Positions 7,611 through 15,495 of a stretch of 18,370 bases of DNA are shown one piece after another. The stretch spans positions 1-18,370 of the forward strand of contig JAFQUL010000197.1 of the NCBI GenBank assembly GCA_017408535.1. The letters are read 5' to 3'. Numbering within the stretch: the first letter of the stretch is position 1; each line of letters begins with the position of its first letter. The position numbers and the translations under genes were made by a program. The notes under the pieces are model-generated. The model was not told where the DNA came from, did not search any database, and was given only the letters and a program-made list of their open reading frames with translations. The stretch is from Clostridia bacterium. Lineage in GTDB: Bacteria; Bacillota; Clostridia; Oscillospirales; CAG-272.

Positions 7611-7619
7611 TGGTGAATG

Positions 7620-8705
7620 TCAGAATTTAACGGGTTTTGATACCAGATACTTCTTAACCATGAGTGCAACCTTGAAGGTAATTGCGTGCTCAAACTCACG
7701 GAGATCAAGACCGGTAAGCTTGCGTATCTTCTCAAGTCTGTAAACAAGAGTGTTACGGTGAACGAACAGCTTACGGGAGGTCTCGGAAACGTTAAGATTG
7801 TTTTCAAAGAAGCACTGGATGGTCATAAGGGTCTCTCTGTCAAGAGACTCAAGTGAACCCTTCTTGAACACCTCCTGGAGGAACATCTCGCAAAGGGTGG
7901 TGGGAAGCTGGTAAATAAGACGTCCGATACCGAGGTTCTCGTAAGTAATGATATTCTTAACAGTGTCAAATACCTTGCCTACCTCAAGGGCGACCTGCGC
8001 CTCCTTGTAGGAACGTGCAAGATCCTTTATGTTATCAACGGGGGTACCGATACCGATGGATACCTTGGTGAAGAACTCTGTGCTGATGGTGTCGGCAATG
8101 GTCTTTGCGGTCTTTTCGATCTCACGCATATCATAGCCGGCTTTAAGCTCCTTGACAAGAGCGATATCAGTTTCATTTACGCTGATAACGTAGTCCTTGG
8201 TCTTGTCGGGGAACATACTCTGTACCATTTCAAAGGGCAGAGTCTCGGTCTTGGTATAGAACTTGATCAGCATAACGACACGGGTCTCGTCAGCACTGAA
8301 GCGAAGCTCTTTACTCTTAACGTAAATATCGCTGGGAAGAATGTTGTCGAGAATTATATTCTTGATAAAGGAGCTCTTATCATACTTCTCATCGTAGAGA
8401 TTCTTTATGTTGGAGAGGGAAACTGCAAGAAGGGCCGCGGTACGTGATGCAGTCTTGTCCTCGCCTTCAACGAAAACGATGTACTCGGACTTTGTGCTGT
8501 CGTCAATAGAACGGTAAGTATAACCGTCAGAAGTTACAGACTCAGAGGTATAACTAAGCTCGTCCTTGATACCCTGACGGGATTCACCTATCTTGACCAG
8601 CTCACTGCAGGCGATGATAACGCCGGTCTCGTCAATGACACCGATAACGCGGTCTACCGCGTCCTTCATCTGATGAATTATACCTTGAAACAATCTGTTA
8701 GCCAT
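7620..8705 (-). CDS. CdaR/PucR-type helix-turn-helix transcriptional regulator
   Basis: A likely DNA-binding regulator of the sugar-diacid/purine family (CdaR, PucR). The start at 8705 (MANRLFQGII) has AAAGGAG upstream and gives 361 residues. An in-frame upstream start at 8792 would overlap rsmE and lacks support. Residues 1-55 resemble the start of a diacid-recognition domain (VIGVIDETGVIIACSELVKIG). The middle, about 115-250, has the degenerate GGDEF-like fold of this family. The C-terminal HTH at about 303-350 carries the signature NVSETSRKLFVHRNTLVYRL. It sits 49 bases after rsmE and shares its promoter. No transport or catabolic genes lie nearby, so its ligand and targets cannot be inferred. 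CdaR-like proteins in clostridia often stand beside housekeeping genes, and this one could regulate itself or ftsE. That last point is speculation. Confidence 0.88.
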   Translation of the reverse strand: MANRLFQGIIHQMKDAVDRVIGVIDETGVIIACSELVKIGESRQGIKDELSYTSESVTSDGYTYRSIDDSTKSEYIVFVEGEDKTASRTAALLAVSLSNIKNLYDEKYDKSSFIKNIILDNILPSDIYVKSKELRFSADETRVVMLIKFYTKTETLPFEMVQSMFPDKTKDYVISVNETDIALVKELKAGYDMREIEKTAKTIADTISTEFFTKVSIGIGTPVDNIKDLARSYKEAQVALEVGKVFDTVKNIITYENLGIGRLIYQLPTTLCEMFLQEVFKKGSLESLDRETLMTIQCFFENNLNVSETSRKLFVHRNTLVYRLEKIRKLTGLDLREFEHAITFKVALMVKKYLVSKPVKF

Positions 8706-8754
8706 TTGCTGTGATGCTCCTTTCACACTTAAAACGTAATTTATTTTCAGATTA

Positions 8755-9492
8755 TTATAATTCAAACTCATAGGCAAGGGCTGAGAGAACAAAGCCCGAT
8801 GCCGTCTCGCATCTGAGTATCCTGCGACCCAGGTTCACGGTAAGCATACCGCATTCCTTTGCATACGCGGCTTCCTTCTGCGAAAAGCCGCCCTCGGAAC
8901 CGATAACGATGGAAATATCGTCTATATCTGTGTCTCTTGAACGGATCAGCTGTCTGAGAGGAACGGCACCGTCTCCCTCATAGCAGAATAAGGGGAGGGA
9001 AGCATGTGACGCTTCTTTTATGGCGGACACAAAGTCGAGGGGCTCACCTACCGGTATCACCGCGGCACGTCCGCATTGCTTTGCCGCCTCAAGAGATATC
9101 TTGTTTCGGCGCGCTTGCTTTTTATCGGCTGTTGATTCCTTTGCCTTTACCACGCATCTCTCGCTGTAGAAGGGAACTATTTTTGAAGCTCCTGTTTCTA
9201 CCGCTTTTTGTATGATCGTGTCAAATTTATCGCCCTTGGGCATTGCCTGGTAAAGGGTAATGAAGTGGGGCGGCTCATTTAGGCTCTCTTCCTCAGAGAG
9301 AATTGTCAGGGTCACTGAATCGAGGGAGAAAGACTCTATCACGCAGCTGTATTCCGTGCGAGCCATATCACAAACGGTGACCGGATCGCCTACAGCCATT
9401 CGGAGAGAATAGGAAATGTGGTGTGCATCCTCACCGATGATTACAATTTTTCCGTCTGATGGGGTACCGTTTTCAACAAAAAATCTCGGCAT
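8755..9492 (-). CDS. rsmE: 16S rRNA (uracil-1498-N3)-methyltransferase RsmE
   Basis: Methylates N3 of U1498 in 16S rRNA, near the decoding centre, using SAM. The 245-residue protein is full length. A PUA-like N-terminal part (1-70) leads into a SPOUT methyltransferase domain with the family motifs KGDKFDTIIQKAVETGASKI (86-105), EAAKQCGRAAVIPV (135-148), IGSEGGFS (197-204) and LGRRILRCETA (221-231), which form the trefoil-knot SAM pocket. The ATG has GGAG seven bases upstream. A short stem (CCGAA, 9518-9514 side, with TTCGG at 9506-9502 on the transcript) touches this ribosome site. In many Bacillota rsmE follows prmA in the hrcA operon. Here a terminator and a near-ideal promoter lie between them, so it is expressed separately. 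Confidence 0.96.
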   Translation of the reverse strand: MPRFFVENGTPSDGKIVIIGEDAHHISYSLRMAVGDPVTVCDMARTEYSCVIESFSLDSVTLTILSEEESLNEPPHFITLYQAMPKGDKFDTIIQKAVETGASKIVPFYSERCVVKAKESTADKKQARRNKISLEAAKQCGRAAVIPVGEPLDFVSAIKEASHASLPLFCYEGDGAVPLRQLIRSRDTDIDDISIVIGSEGGFSQKEAAYAKECGMLTVNLGRRILRCETASGFVLSALAYEFEL

Positions 9493-9563
9493 AACATGTC
9501 TCCGAAAAAAATATTCGGTTTTATTGCCACATTACACAAAAAAACCAAACATTATTTGTACTT

Positions 9564-9592
9564 ATTATACTATATTTTTGGTATTTTGTCAA
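9564..9592 (-). promoter_or_regulatory. Perfect-consensus sigma-A promoter for rsmE and the CdaR-like regulator
   Basis: On the minus strand TTGACA (9592-9587), exactly 17 bases, then TATAAT (9569-9564). Upstream lies a very A/T-rich tract (9593-9660) resembling an UP element. The predicted transcription start is near 9557, leaving a leader of about 65 bases. This is as good a vegetative promoter as sequence can show. Confidence 0.9.
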
Positions 9593-9679
9593 ATCTTTTT
9601 TTGGCTATTTTGTTAATTATTTGTGAAATAAAAAGGAAAAAAAGTTATTTTTATAGTAATTTTGCGTATATTACGGCAG

Positions 9680-9716
9680 AAAAACAAAATTACGACATCC
9701 AGCTGGACGTCGTATT
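9680..9716 (-). terminator. Rho-independent terminator after prmA
   Basis: The 24 bases at 9691-9714 are a near-palindrome (TACGACRTCC, AGCT, GGAYGTCGTA). In minus-strand RNA its only imperfect position is a G-U wobble, while in plus-strand RNA it would be an A-C mismatch. On the minus strand it is followed by AATTTTGTTTTT. It starts 15 bases after the prmA stop codon and closes the heat-shock operon. Confidence 0.9.
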
Positions 9717-9729
9717 TTAGAAATAACAG

Positions 9730-10662
9730 TTATTTACCGTAACGCAGGGCAACTGCGCACCACTCGTTTTCGTGGAGCTCGTCAAAAGCGGAGAAACCGA
9801 CCTTTTCAAGCGCGGCAACGGTATCTGCCTGCTTTGAGTCAACGATACCGGATACTATGAGTACGGCACCGTCGTTAATGAAGCCGGGCAGGTCGGGAGC
9901 CATTCTGATAATTATCTCTGCAACGATATTCGCTGTTACAAAATCGTACTTTCCGTACTCAAGAGTAACGTTTGAGAGAAGGTCGGATACGTCGCAGGTT
10001 ACATTCGTGATTCCGTTTGACTCGATATTATCTCTTGCCACTCTGACTGCTACCGGGTCTATGTCGTAGGAAGAGCATCTTTTTGCACCGAGCTTTGATG
10101 CACAGATAGCCAGAATTCCGCTGCCGCATCCTACGTCAAGAAGATTTTCACCGACGGAGAGATGCTTTTCAAGCAAACGCATTACCAGTCTTGTGGTCTC
10201 GTGTGATCCTGTGCCGAAGGCCATACCGGGGTCCATTTCAACGAGAATGCCGTTTTCGGGAAGCTCGCATTTCTCCCAGGGGGGACAGACCACTATACGC
10301 TCACCGATATGTATGGGCTTATAGTACTGTTTCCAGGAGCTTGCCCACTCATTCTCGTCAAGTCCCAGCGTTTCGATCTTTGCGTCTACTCCGTTGGCAG
10401 AGAAGCGTTCTCTGAGAAAAGAGAGATACTCGCCGAGAGGTCTGTCACCGGAAATATACACAGATACCGCTACGGTGTTTTTATCTGCGTTGAGTATGGT
10501 CTCGTCGATAAGCTCTCCATACACAGTGTTAAGACCTGTTTCTATATCGCTGTAATCCTCGATCATAAGTCCCGGATCAACTATGCTCATTATATCGCAT
10601 ACCGTATCACGGTATTTAAGGTCACAAGTGACCTTGATCTGTATCCAAATATTATTTTCCAT
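9730..10662 (-). CDS. prmA: Ribosomal protein L11 methyltransferase
   Basis: Trimethylates lysine residues and the N-terminus of ribosomal protein L11 with SAM. The 310-residue length is normal. The N-terminal substrate-recognition domain (1-100) leads to a linker with the family hallmark DPGMAFGTGSHETT (144-157). A Rossmann-fold methyltransferase domain follows, with SAM motif I LDVGCGSGILAI (175-186), the acidic loop YDIDPVA near 200 and the active-site NIVAEIIIRMAPDL near 241. Its ATG shares one base with the dnaJ stop codon (TAATG), indicating coupled translation. The dnaJ-prmA order is standard in Bacillota. A terminator follows directly. Confidence 0.97.
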   Translation of the reverse strand: MENNIWIQIKVTCDLKYRDTVCDIMSIVDPGLMIEDYSDIETGLNTVYGELIDETILNADKNTVAVSVYISGDRPLGEYLSFLRERFSANGVDAKIETLGLDENEWASSWKQYYKPIHIGERIVVCPPWEKCELPENGILVEMDPGMAFGTGSHETTRLVMRLLEKHLSVGENLLDVGCGSGILAICASKLGAKRCSSYDIDPVAVRVARDNIESNGITNVTCDVSDLLSNVTLEYGKYDFVTANIVAEIIIRMAPDLPGFINDGAVLIVSGIVDSKQADTVAALEKVGFSAFDELHENEWCAVALRYGK

Positions 10663-11792
10663 TATTTGAAATCCTTAAAAAGACGTTTGAAAAAGCTCGT
10701 GTGCTTCTGATAATTGTTTTCTCCGCAGCTGTCGGCAAAGTTTCGGAGAAGCTCCTTCTGCTTACTGCTTAGTGACTTGGGTACCTCTACGTTTACAGTA
10801 AAGATAAGGTCGCCTCTCTTTTTGGAGTTGACTACCGGTATGCCTTTTTCCTTGAGGGTAAATCTTGTACCCGGCTGAGTTCCCTCGGGGATAGTGTACT
10901 TTTGCTTGCCTTCGAGAGTGGGAATTTCTATCTCAGCACCAAGTGCCGCCTCTGTAAATGTTATCGGAACATCGCAGTAGATATTGTATCCGTCACGCTC
11001 AAAATAAGCATGGGGACGAACAGATACTTCAATTATGAGATCTCCCGGATATCCGCCGTTTCTTCCGTCATGTCCCTCACCGCGGAGAGCGATCCGCTGT
11101 CCGTCATCAATTCCAGCAGGAATAGAAACGGAAAGCTTTTTGGTGGTCTTGATATAACCGGTTCCGCGGCAGTTTGTGCAGGGTTCCTTGATTATCTTAC
11201 CCGTTCCGCGGCATGCAGAGCAGGGCTGGGTGGACTGAAACACACCAAAAGGGGTCCTCTGAGCACTTGATACCTTACCTGTACCGTGGCAGGTAGAGCA
11301 TGTTTCGGGAGAGGTGCCTTTTTTGGCACCGCTGCCGGAGCAGTCGGGACATTTGCCTACACGGCCGAAGGAGACGTCCTTTTTACAGCCGAATGCGGCT
11401 TCTTCAAAGGAAACTGTGACGGATGCATATATATCCTCGCCGGGAACGGGACCGTTACGTCTGCCGCCGGAGGACGAGCCGCCGAAAAAGCTTGAGAATA
11501 TATCACCGAAATCAAATCCGCCGAAACCGTTAAAATCAAATCCGGTCCCGCCTCTTGAGGGATCGAACGCCGCATGTCCGAACTGATCGTACTGAGAACG
11601 CTTTTCTTTATCCGAAAGGACAGCATAAGCCTCGTTGGCTTCCTTGAACTTAGCCTCCGCCTCTTTGTCACCGGGATGCATATCCGGATGGTATTTTTTA
11701 GCAAGTGAGCGGTACGCTTTTTTTATTTCATCGTCAGAGGCACCCTTGGCTACGCCCAGCACCTCATAATAATCGCGTTTTTCTTCTGCCAT
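10662..11792 (-). CDS. dnaJ: Chaperone protein DnaJ
   Basis: The Hsp40 co-chaperone that delivers unfolded clients to DnaK and stimulates its ATPase. All parts of a type I DnaJ are intact in 376 residues: the J domain (1-72) with HPD at 35-37, a G/F-rich linker (about 80-112), four CXXCXGXG zinc repeats with cysteines at 148/151, 165/168, 191/194 and 205/208, and the C-terminal client-binding beta domains. Three residues within the repeats vary but all eight cysteines are present. The ribosome site AAAGGATCA lies about 12 bases from the ATG. Between dnaK and dnaJ are 114 bases holding a strong hairpin with a U-rich tail, so dnaJ is probably made at a lower level than dnaK. Confidence 0.98.
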   Translation of the reverse strand: MAEEKRDYYEVLGVAKGASDDEIKKAYRSLAKKYHPDMHPGDKEAEAKFKEANEAYAVLSDKEKRSQYDQFGHAAFDPSRGGTGFDFNGFGGFDFGDIFSSFFGGSSSGGRRNGPVPGEDIYASVTVSFEEAAFGCKKDVSFGRVGKCPDCSGSGAKKGTSPETCSTCHGTGKVSSAQRTPFGVFQSTQPCSACRGTGKIIKEPCTNCRGTGYIKTTKKLSVSIPAGIDDGQRIALRGEGHDGRNGGYPGDLIIEVSVRPHAYFERDGYNIYCDVPITFTEAALGAEIEIPTLEGKQKYTIPEGTQPGTRFTLKEKGIPVVNSKKRGDLIFTVNVEVPKSLSSKQKELLRNFADSCGENNYQKHTSFFKRLFKDFK

Positions 11793-11833
11793 AGTTAAGC
11801 TGTGATCCTTTTTTCTGAAATCAAAATCAAATA

Positions 11834-11891
11834 GTAAAAATCCGAAAAGCAGGGAACACCCGACTGCCCGAGAGCAGTCGAATGTCCCTGC
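11834..11891 (-). terminator. Terminator-like hairpin between dnaK and dnaJ
   Basis: In minus-strand RNA GCAGGGACATTCGACTGC (11891-11874) pairs with GCAGTCGGGTGTTCCCTGC (11867-11849) around a 6-base loop TCTCGG. The stem has about 18 pairs, including two G-U wobbles and one bulged U. It is followed by TTTTCGGATTTTT. It starts 16 bases after the dnaK stop codon. As dnaJ and prmA have no clear promoter of their own, it is best read as a partial terminator or mRNA-stabilising 3' end inside the operon. Confidence 0.85.
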
Positions 11892-11906
11892 AAATGATAG
11901 GTATGA

Positions 11907-13745
11907 TTATTTGTTGTCGCCGGTCTTGTCTTCGTACTCAGCGTTGTAGAAGGTACCGTCGCCGCCCTGTGCACCTGCACCGGGATCAGCGGCACCGTCA
12001 GCACCCTGAGGGCCTGCCTGCTGGTAGAGCTTCTCAGAGATAGCGTAGAATGCCTTCTCAAGAGCCTCGGTATCAGCCTTGATAGCCTCGGTGTCTCCGC
12101 CCTTTACAGTCTCGCGAAGCTTCTCGATAGCGGCGTTAACGGGAGCCTTGTCGGCATCGGAGATCTTGTCGCCAAGCTCGCCGAGAGCCTTCTCAGACTG
12201 GAAGATAAGGCTGTCTGCATGGTTCTTTACTTCAACAGATTCCTTGATCTTCTTGTCCTCGTCTGCAAACTTCTCTGCATCCTTAACTGCCTTATCGATA
12301 TCCTCCTGGCTCATGTTGGTGGAGGAGGTGATGGTGATGTGCTGTTCCTTGCCGGTACCCTTATCGGTAGCGGTTACGTTAACGATACCGTTAGCGTCGA
12401 TGTCGAATGTTACCTCGATCTGAGGAACTCCACGGGGAGCCGCGGGAATACCGTCAAGCACGAAGCGGCCGAGAGTGGTGTTTCCTGCGGCCATCTCACG
12501 CTCACCCTGAAGCACGTGGATCTCAACAGAGGTCTGACCGTCAGCGGCGGTGGAGTATACCTGGCTCTTCTTTACGGGAATAGTGGTGTTACGGTCGATG
12601 ATTCTGTTGAATACACCGCCGAGAGTCTCGATACCGAGAGAAAGGGGAGTAACGTCAAGGAGAAGAAGATCCTTGACCTCACCGCCGAGAACGCCTGCCT
12701 GGATAGCCGCGCCGACAGCTACGCACTCATCGGGGTTGATTCCCTTGAAGGGCTCTTTACCGATGAACTTCTTAACTGCTTCCTGAACAGCGGGGATTCT
12801 GGTGGAACCGCCTACAAGAAGTACCTTGTCTATCTGAGAGGGAGCAAGACCTGCGTCAGAAAGTGCACGCTTGGTGGGAGCTATAGTTGCCTCAACAAGA
12901 TCAGCGGTCAGCTCGTCGAATTTTGCTCTGGTAAGAGTACCGTCAAAGTGCTTAGGACCGGAAGCATCTGCAGTGATGAAGGGAAGATTGATGTTGGTGG
13001 TGGTTACGCCGGAAAGCTCGATCTTAGCCTTCTCAGCTGCTTCCTTAAGTCTCTGGAGAGCCATCTTGTCCTGGCGGAGATCGATACCGTTCTCCTTCTT
13101 GAACTCTTCAGCTATCCAGTTTATAACTCTCTCGTCGAAATCGTCGCCGCCCAGCTTGTTGTTACCTGCGGTAGCAAGAACCTCAAATACGCCGTCGGAG
13201 ATCTCAAGAAGGGAAACGTCAAAGGTACCGCCGCCAAGGTCAAATACCATTACCTTCTGATCGTCATCCTTATCCATACCGTAAGCAAGAGCTGCTGCGG
13301 TAGGCTCGTTGATTATTCTCATTACCTCAAGGCCTGCGATCTTACCTGCATCCTTGGTAGCTTGACGCTGTGCGTCGGTGAAGTATGCGGGAACGGTTAT
13401 AACGGCCTGGGTGACCTGAGTGCCGAGATATGCCTCTGCGTCTGCCTTCAGCTTCTGAAGGATCATAGCGGAGATCTCCTGGGGGGTGTACTTCTTATCG
13501 TCGATAGTAACCTTGTAGTCGCTGCCCATCTCACGCTTTATACTGCTGACGGTTCTGTCGGGATTGGTAATGCTCTGTCTCTTTGCGACCTGACCTACAC
13601 GGCGCTCGCCGTCCTTAGAAAAGGATACAACAGAGGGAGTGGTTCTTGCACCCTCGGGGTTGGTGATAACGGTGGGCTCGCCGCCCTCATAAACCGCTAC
13701 ACAAGAGTTAGTTGTTCCAAGATCTATACCTACGATTTTTCCCAT
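11907..13745 (-). CDS. dnaK: Chaperone protein DnaK (Hsp70)
   Basis: The ATP-driven Hsp70 that binds exposed hydrophobic peptides and refolds proteins with DnaJ and GrpE. The 612-residue length is that of Gram-positive DnaK, shorter than in Proteobacteria because a segment of the nucleotide-binding domain is absent. The ATPase domain (about 1-355) shows GIDLGTTNSCVAV (5-17), VFDLGGGTFDVSLLEI near 170 and LVGGSTRIPAVQEAV near 310. The conserved linker DLLLLDVTPLSLG follows, then the substrate-binding beta domain and helical lid. The C-terminus is a Gly/Ala/Asp/Gln-rich flexible tail ending EYEDKTGDNK. GGAGG lies seven to eight bases before the ATG. grpE ends 50 bases upstream. No CIRCE or promoter is visible in that gap, so it depends on the hrcA promoter. 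Confidence 0.99.
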   Translation of the reverse strand: MGKIVGIDLGTTNSCVAVYEGGEPTVITNPEGARTTPSVVSFSKDGERRVGQVAKRQSITNPDRTVSSIKREMGSDYKVTIDDKKYTPQEISAMILQKLKADAEAYLGTQVTQAVITVPAYFTDAQRQATKDAGKIAGLEVMRIINEPTAAALAYGMDKDDDQKVMVFDLGGGTFDVSLLEISDGVFEVLATAGNNKLGGDDFDERVINWIAEEFKKENGIDLRQDKMALQRLKEAAEKAKIELSGVTTTNINLPFITADASGPKHFDGTLTRAKFDELTADLVEATIAPTKRALSDAGLAPSQIDKVLLVGGSTRIPAVQEAVKKFIGKEPFKGINPDECVAVGAAIQAGVLGGEVKDLLLLDVTPLSLGIETLGGVFNRIIDRNTTIPVKKSQVYSTAADGQTSVEIHVLQGEREMAAGNTTLGRFVLDGIPAAPRGVPQIEVTFDIDANGIVNVTATDKGTGKEQHITITSSTNMSQEDIDKAVKDAEKFADEDKKIKESVEVKNHADSLIFQSEKALGELGDKISDADKAPVNAAIEKLRETVKGGDTEAIKADTEALEKAFYAISEKLYQQAGPQGADGAADPGAGAQGGDGTFYNAEYEDKTGDNK

Positions 13746-13795
13746 TTTAATGTTCCTCCTAAAAATATCAAAAATAAATTTATATTTGTTCTGTT

Positions 13796-14374
13796 TTAGT
13801 TTGCTACCTTTACCATTGCGAAACGGATTATCTTGTCGCCTCTGCGATAACCCTTCTGAAGCACCTCGATAACTTCGTTCTCGCCGTATGCTTCATCCTC
13901 AACGTGCATTACTGCATTGTGTATCTCCGGGTCGAATTTCTCACCCAGGGCAGGGATCTCGGTGATACCCATTTTATCCAGGGTATCTGCGAAGCCCTTC
14001 ATAATGAGAGCAACACCCTCAGATACCTTGTCACCCTCCGAATACTGAACGGCTCTTTCAACGTTATCGTATATGGGAAGGATATTTGTAATAGCATCGG
14101 AATATGCGTCTGAATATATTCCTTCACGCTCTTTCTGAGTGCGTCTGCGGAAGTTATCGTATTCAGCAAGGATACGCATATACTTGTCATTAAGCTCTGT
14201 GTAAGCCGCTTCCTTTTCAGAGAGAGCCTTGTTTGCTTCTTCAAGCTCCTTTTTCAGCTTTTTGCTGTCCTTATCCGTCTTTTTCGAGGAGCTGTCCTTC
14301 TGCTTTTTGTCGGACGATGCTTCACTTTCCGGTGCCGCATCCTCTATGACGGTTTCTTTGATTTCTTCTGCCAT
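13796..14374 (-). CDS. grpE: Nucleotide exchange factor GrpE
   Basis: Releases ADP from DnaK to reset its chaperone cycle and may act as a thermosensor. The 192 residues comprise an acidic and lysine/serine-rich disordered start (1-38), a long coiled coil forming the dimer stalk (about 38-95, containing EYDNFRRRTQKE at 71-82), and the C-terminal beta-wing with NAVMHVEDE near 150 and a final segment GYRRGDKIIRFAMVKVAN. A clear AGGAG precedes the ATG. It lies 15 bases after hrcA and 50 before dnaK, in the standard Bacillota order. The identity is secure. Confidence 0.97.
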   Translation of the reverse strand: MAEEIKETVIEDAAPESEASSDKKQKDSSSKKTDKDSKKLKKELEEANKALSEKEAAYTELNDKYMRILAEYDNFRRRTQKEREGIYSDAYSDAITNILPIYDNVERAVQYSEGDKVSEGVALIMKGFADTLDKMGITEIPALGEKFDPEIHNAVMHVEDEAYGENEVIEVLQKGYRRGDKIIRFAMVKVAN

Positions 14375-14389
14375 TTGGATCTCCTTAGT

Positions 14390-15466
14390 TTAGTTATTTT
14401 CGCTGTTATTTTTATCCGGTGGAAGGGCGCTGCCGTTTACAGATTCGGAAATCGCCGCAGAGAGCTGATTGACTGTGGAAATTACTCTTGAGTAATTCAT
14501 TCTTCTCGGTCCGATTATACCGATAGCACCAACTACTCGGCCGCCCTCCTTAATTGTTTTGAATACGAGAGTGGAATCATTCATCGTGTTGACACTGTTT
14601 TCAGACCCTATAAATACATTGACCTTACTGTCATCTGCATCTGCAACCATCTGAAGCAGCTGATCCTTTTGCTCGAACAGATTCAGCATCCCCTTGAGTC
14701 TGGATACGTCGGAATATTCGGGGTATTGGAGCAAAAGATCCGCACCCTCTACCTTAACGTCGCCGCTGTCCGTCTCGCTCAGTGCATCATATATGCACTT
14801 GATAGCAGGGGAGACCATACGGTAATATGCTCCCATCCGCCGCTCTATCTCCATTATCTTAGGGAGGGTTATCTCATCTGCGGACAGACCGGAAATACAC
14901 TCGGTAAGAGTGATTCCGAGACGGTGCATTTCTTCCTTCGGAAATTCATCATCAAGCTTTACGTATTTTGTTTTTACCGTGCTTACTCCTGTGAGCATTA
15001 CGAGAACGAAGCTTGACCCGTCCACCGGGATAGCTTCAAACCTGTTTACCGTACAGCTGACGGGACGGGGCTTGATCGAAAGGCCGGTATAATTTGTCAT
15101 GGATGACGCAAGCTTTGTCGCTCTGTCTATGAGCTTATCAAGCTCAAGCATTTTTGCGTGCATAAGCTGATTTAACTCAAATATCTCCTGTGCAGTCATG
15201 CTGTACTGCTGGAGAAGGGCATCAACGTAAAAACGGTATCCGAGATTCGACGGAACACGTCCCGATGATGTGTACGGATGCTCAAGATACCCCATTGCCT
15301 CAAGCTCTGCCATCTCGTTACGAATGGTAGCAGAGGAATAAGCAAGCTGCTTATACTGTGTAAGATACTTTGAGCCGACCGGCTCACCCTCATCGATATG
15401 CGCGTCAACTATTGCTTTAAGTATAAGTTTCTTTCTGGCACTGAGGTCATTATCCGGTGTTTTCAA
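14390..15466 (-). CDS. hrcA: Heat-inducible transcription repressor HrcA
   Basis: Dimeric repressor of class I heat-shock genes. It binds CIRCE and needs GroEL/ES to stay active, so it loses grip when chaperonins are occupied by unfolded protein. The N-terminal winged helix (about 10-80) contains SSATIRNEMAELEAMGYLEH and TSSGRVPSNLGYRFYVD, both strongly conserved. A GAF-like dimer domain follows, and the C-terminal VVGAIGIIGPRRMNYSRVIS is typical. At 358 residues it is full length. The start is a TTG ten bases after GGAGG, with no in-frame ATG nearby. A four-codon ORF (ATG ATA CGT TGA, 15474-15463) overlaps this TTG. The gene lies directly behind a promoter and CIRCE, so it represses itself and the operon. 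Confidence 0.97.
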   Translation of the reverse strand: MKTPDNDLSARKKLILKAIVDAHIDEGEPVGSKYLTQYKQLAYSSATIRNEMAELEAMGYLEHPYTSSGRVPSNLGYRFYVDALLQQYSMTAQEIFELNQLMHAKMLELDKLIDRATKLASSMTNYTGLSIKPRPVSCTVNRFEAIPVDGSSFVLVMLTGVSTVKTKYVKLDDEFPKEEMHRLGITLTECISGLSADEITLPKIMEIERRMGAYYRMVSPAIKCIYDALSETDSGDVKVEGADLLLQYPEYSDVSRLKGMLNLFEQKDQLLQMVADADDSKVNVFIGSENSVNTMNDSTLVFKTIKEGGRVVGAIGIIGPRRMNYSRVISTVNQLSAAISESVNGSALPPDKNNSENN

Positions 15467-15495
15467 CGTATCATCACCTCCCGAAAAATAAAGCG

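Noticed and set aside
7501..7620. 6S RNA or SRP RNA at the ftsE leader
   Set aside because: A CAGCCCTGCGGCG stretch on the plus strand recalls the 3' side of some 6S RNAs, but the element is too short and the wobble pattern favours the minus strand.
7568..7807. 79-codon minus-strand frame at the end of the regulator gene
   Set aside because: It is an out-of-frame shadow of the CdaR-like coding sequence and enters the structured leader.
8706..8792. Upstream start extending the CdaR-like regulator by 29 residues
   Set aside because: It would overlap the rsmE 3' end, the extra residues are not family-like, and AAAGGAG sits directly before the ATG at 8705.
13746..13795. Possible separate dnaK promoter or second CIRCE site
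   Set aside because: The 50-base gap has only A/T-rich sequence and a ribosome site; no CIRCE arms or spaced -35/-10 pair are present.
12219..13799. Long 526-codon open frame on the plus strand
   Set aside because: It is antisense to dnaK. Such frames arise from the codon bias of highly expressed genes, and the translation shows no family features.
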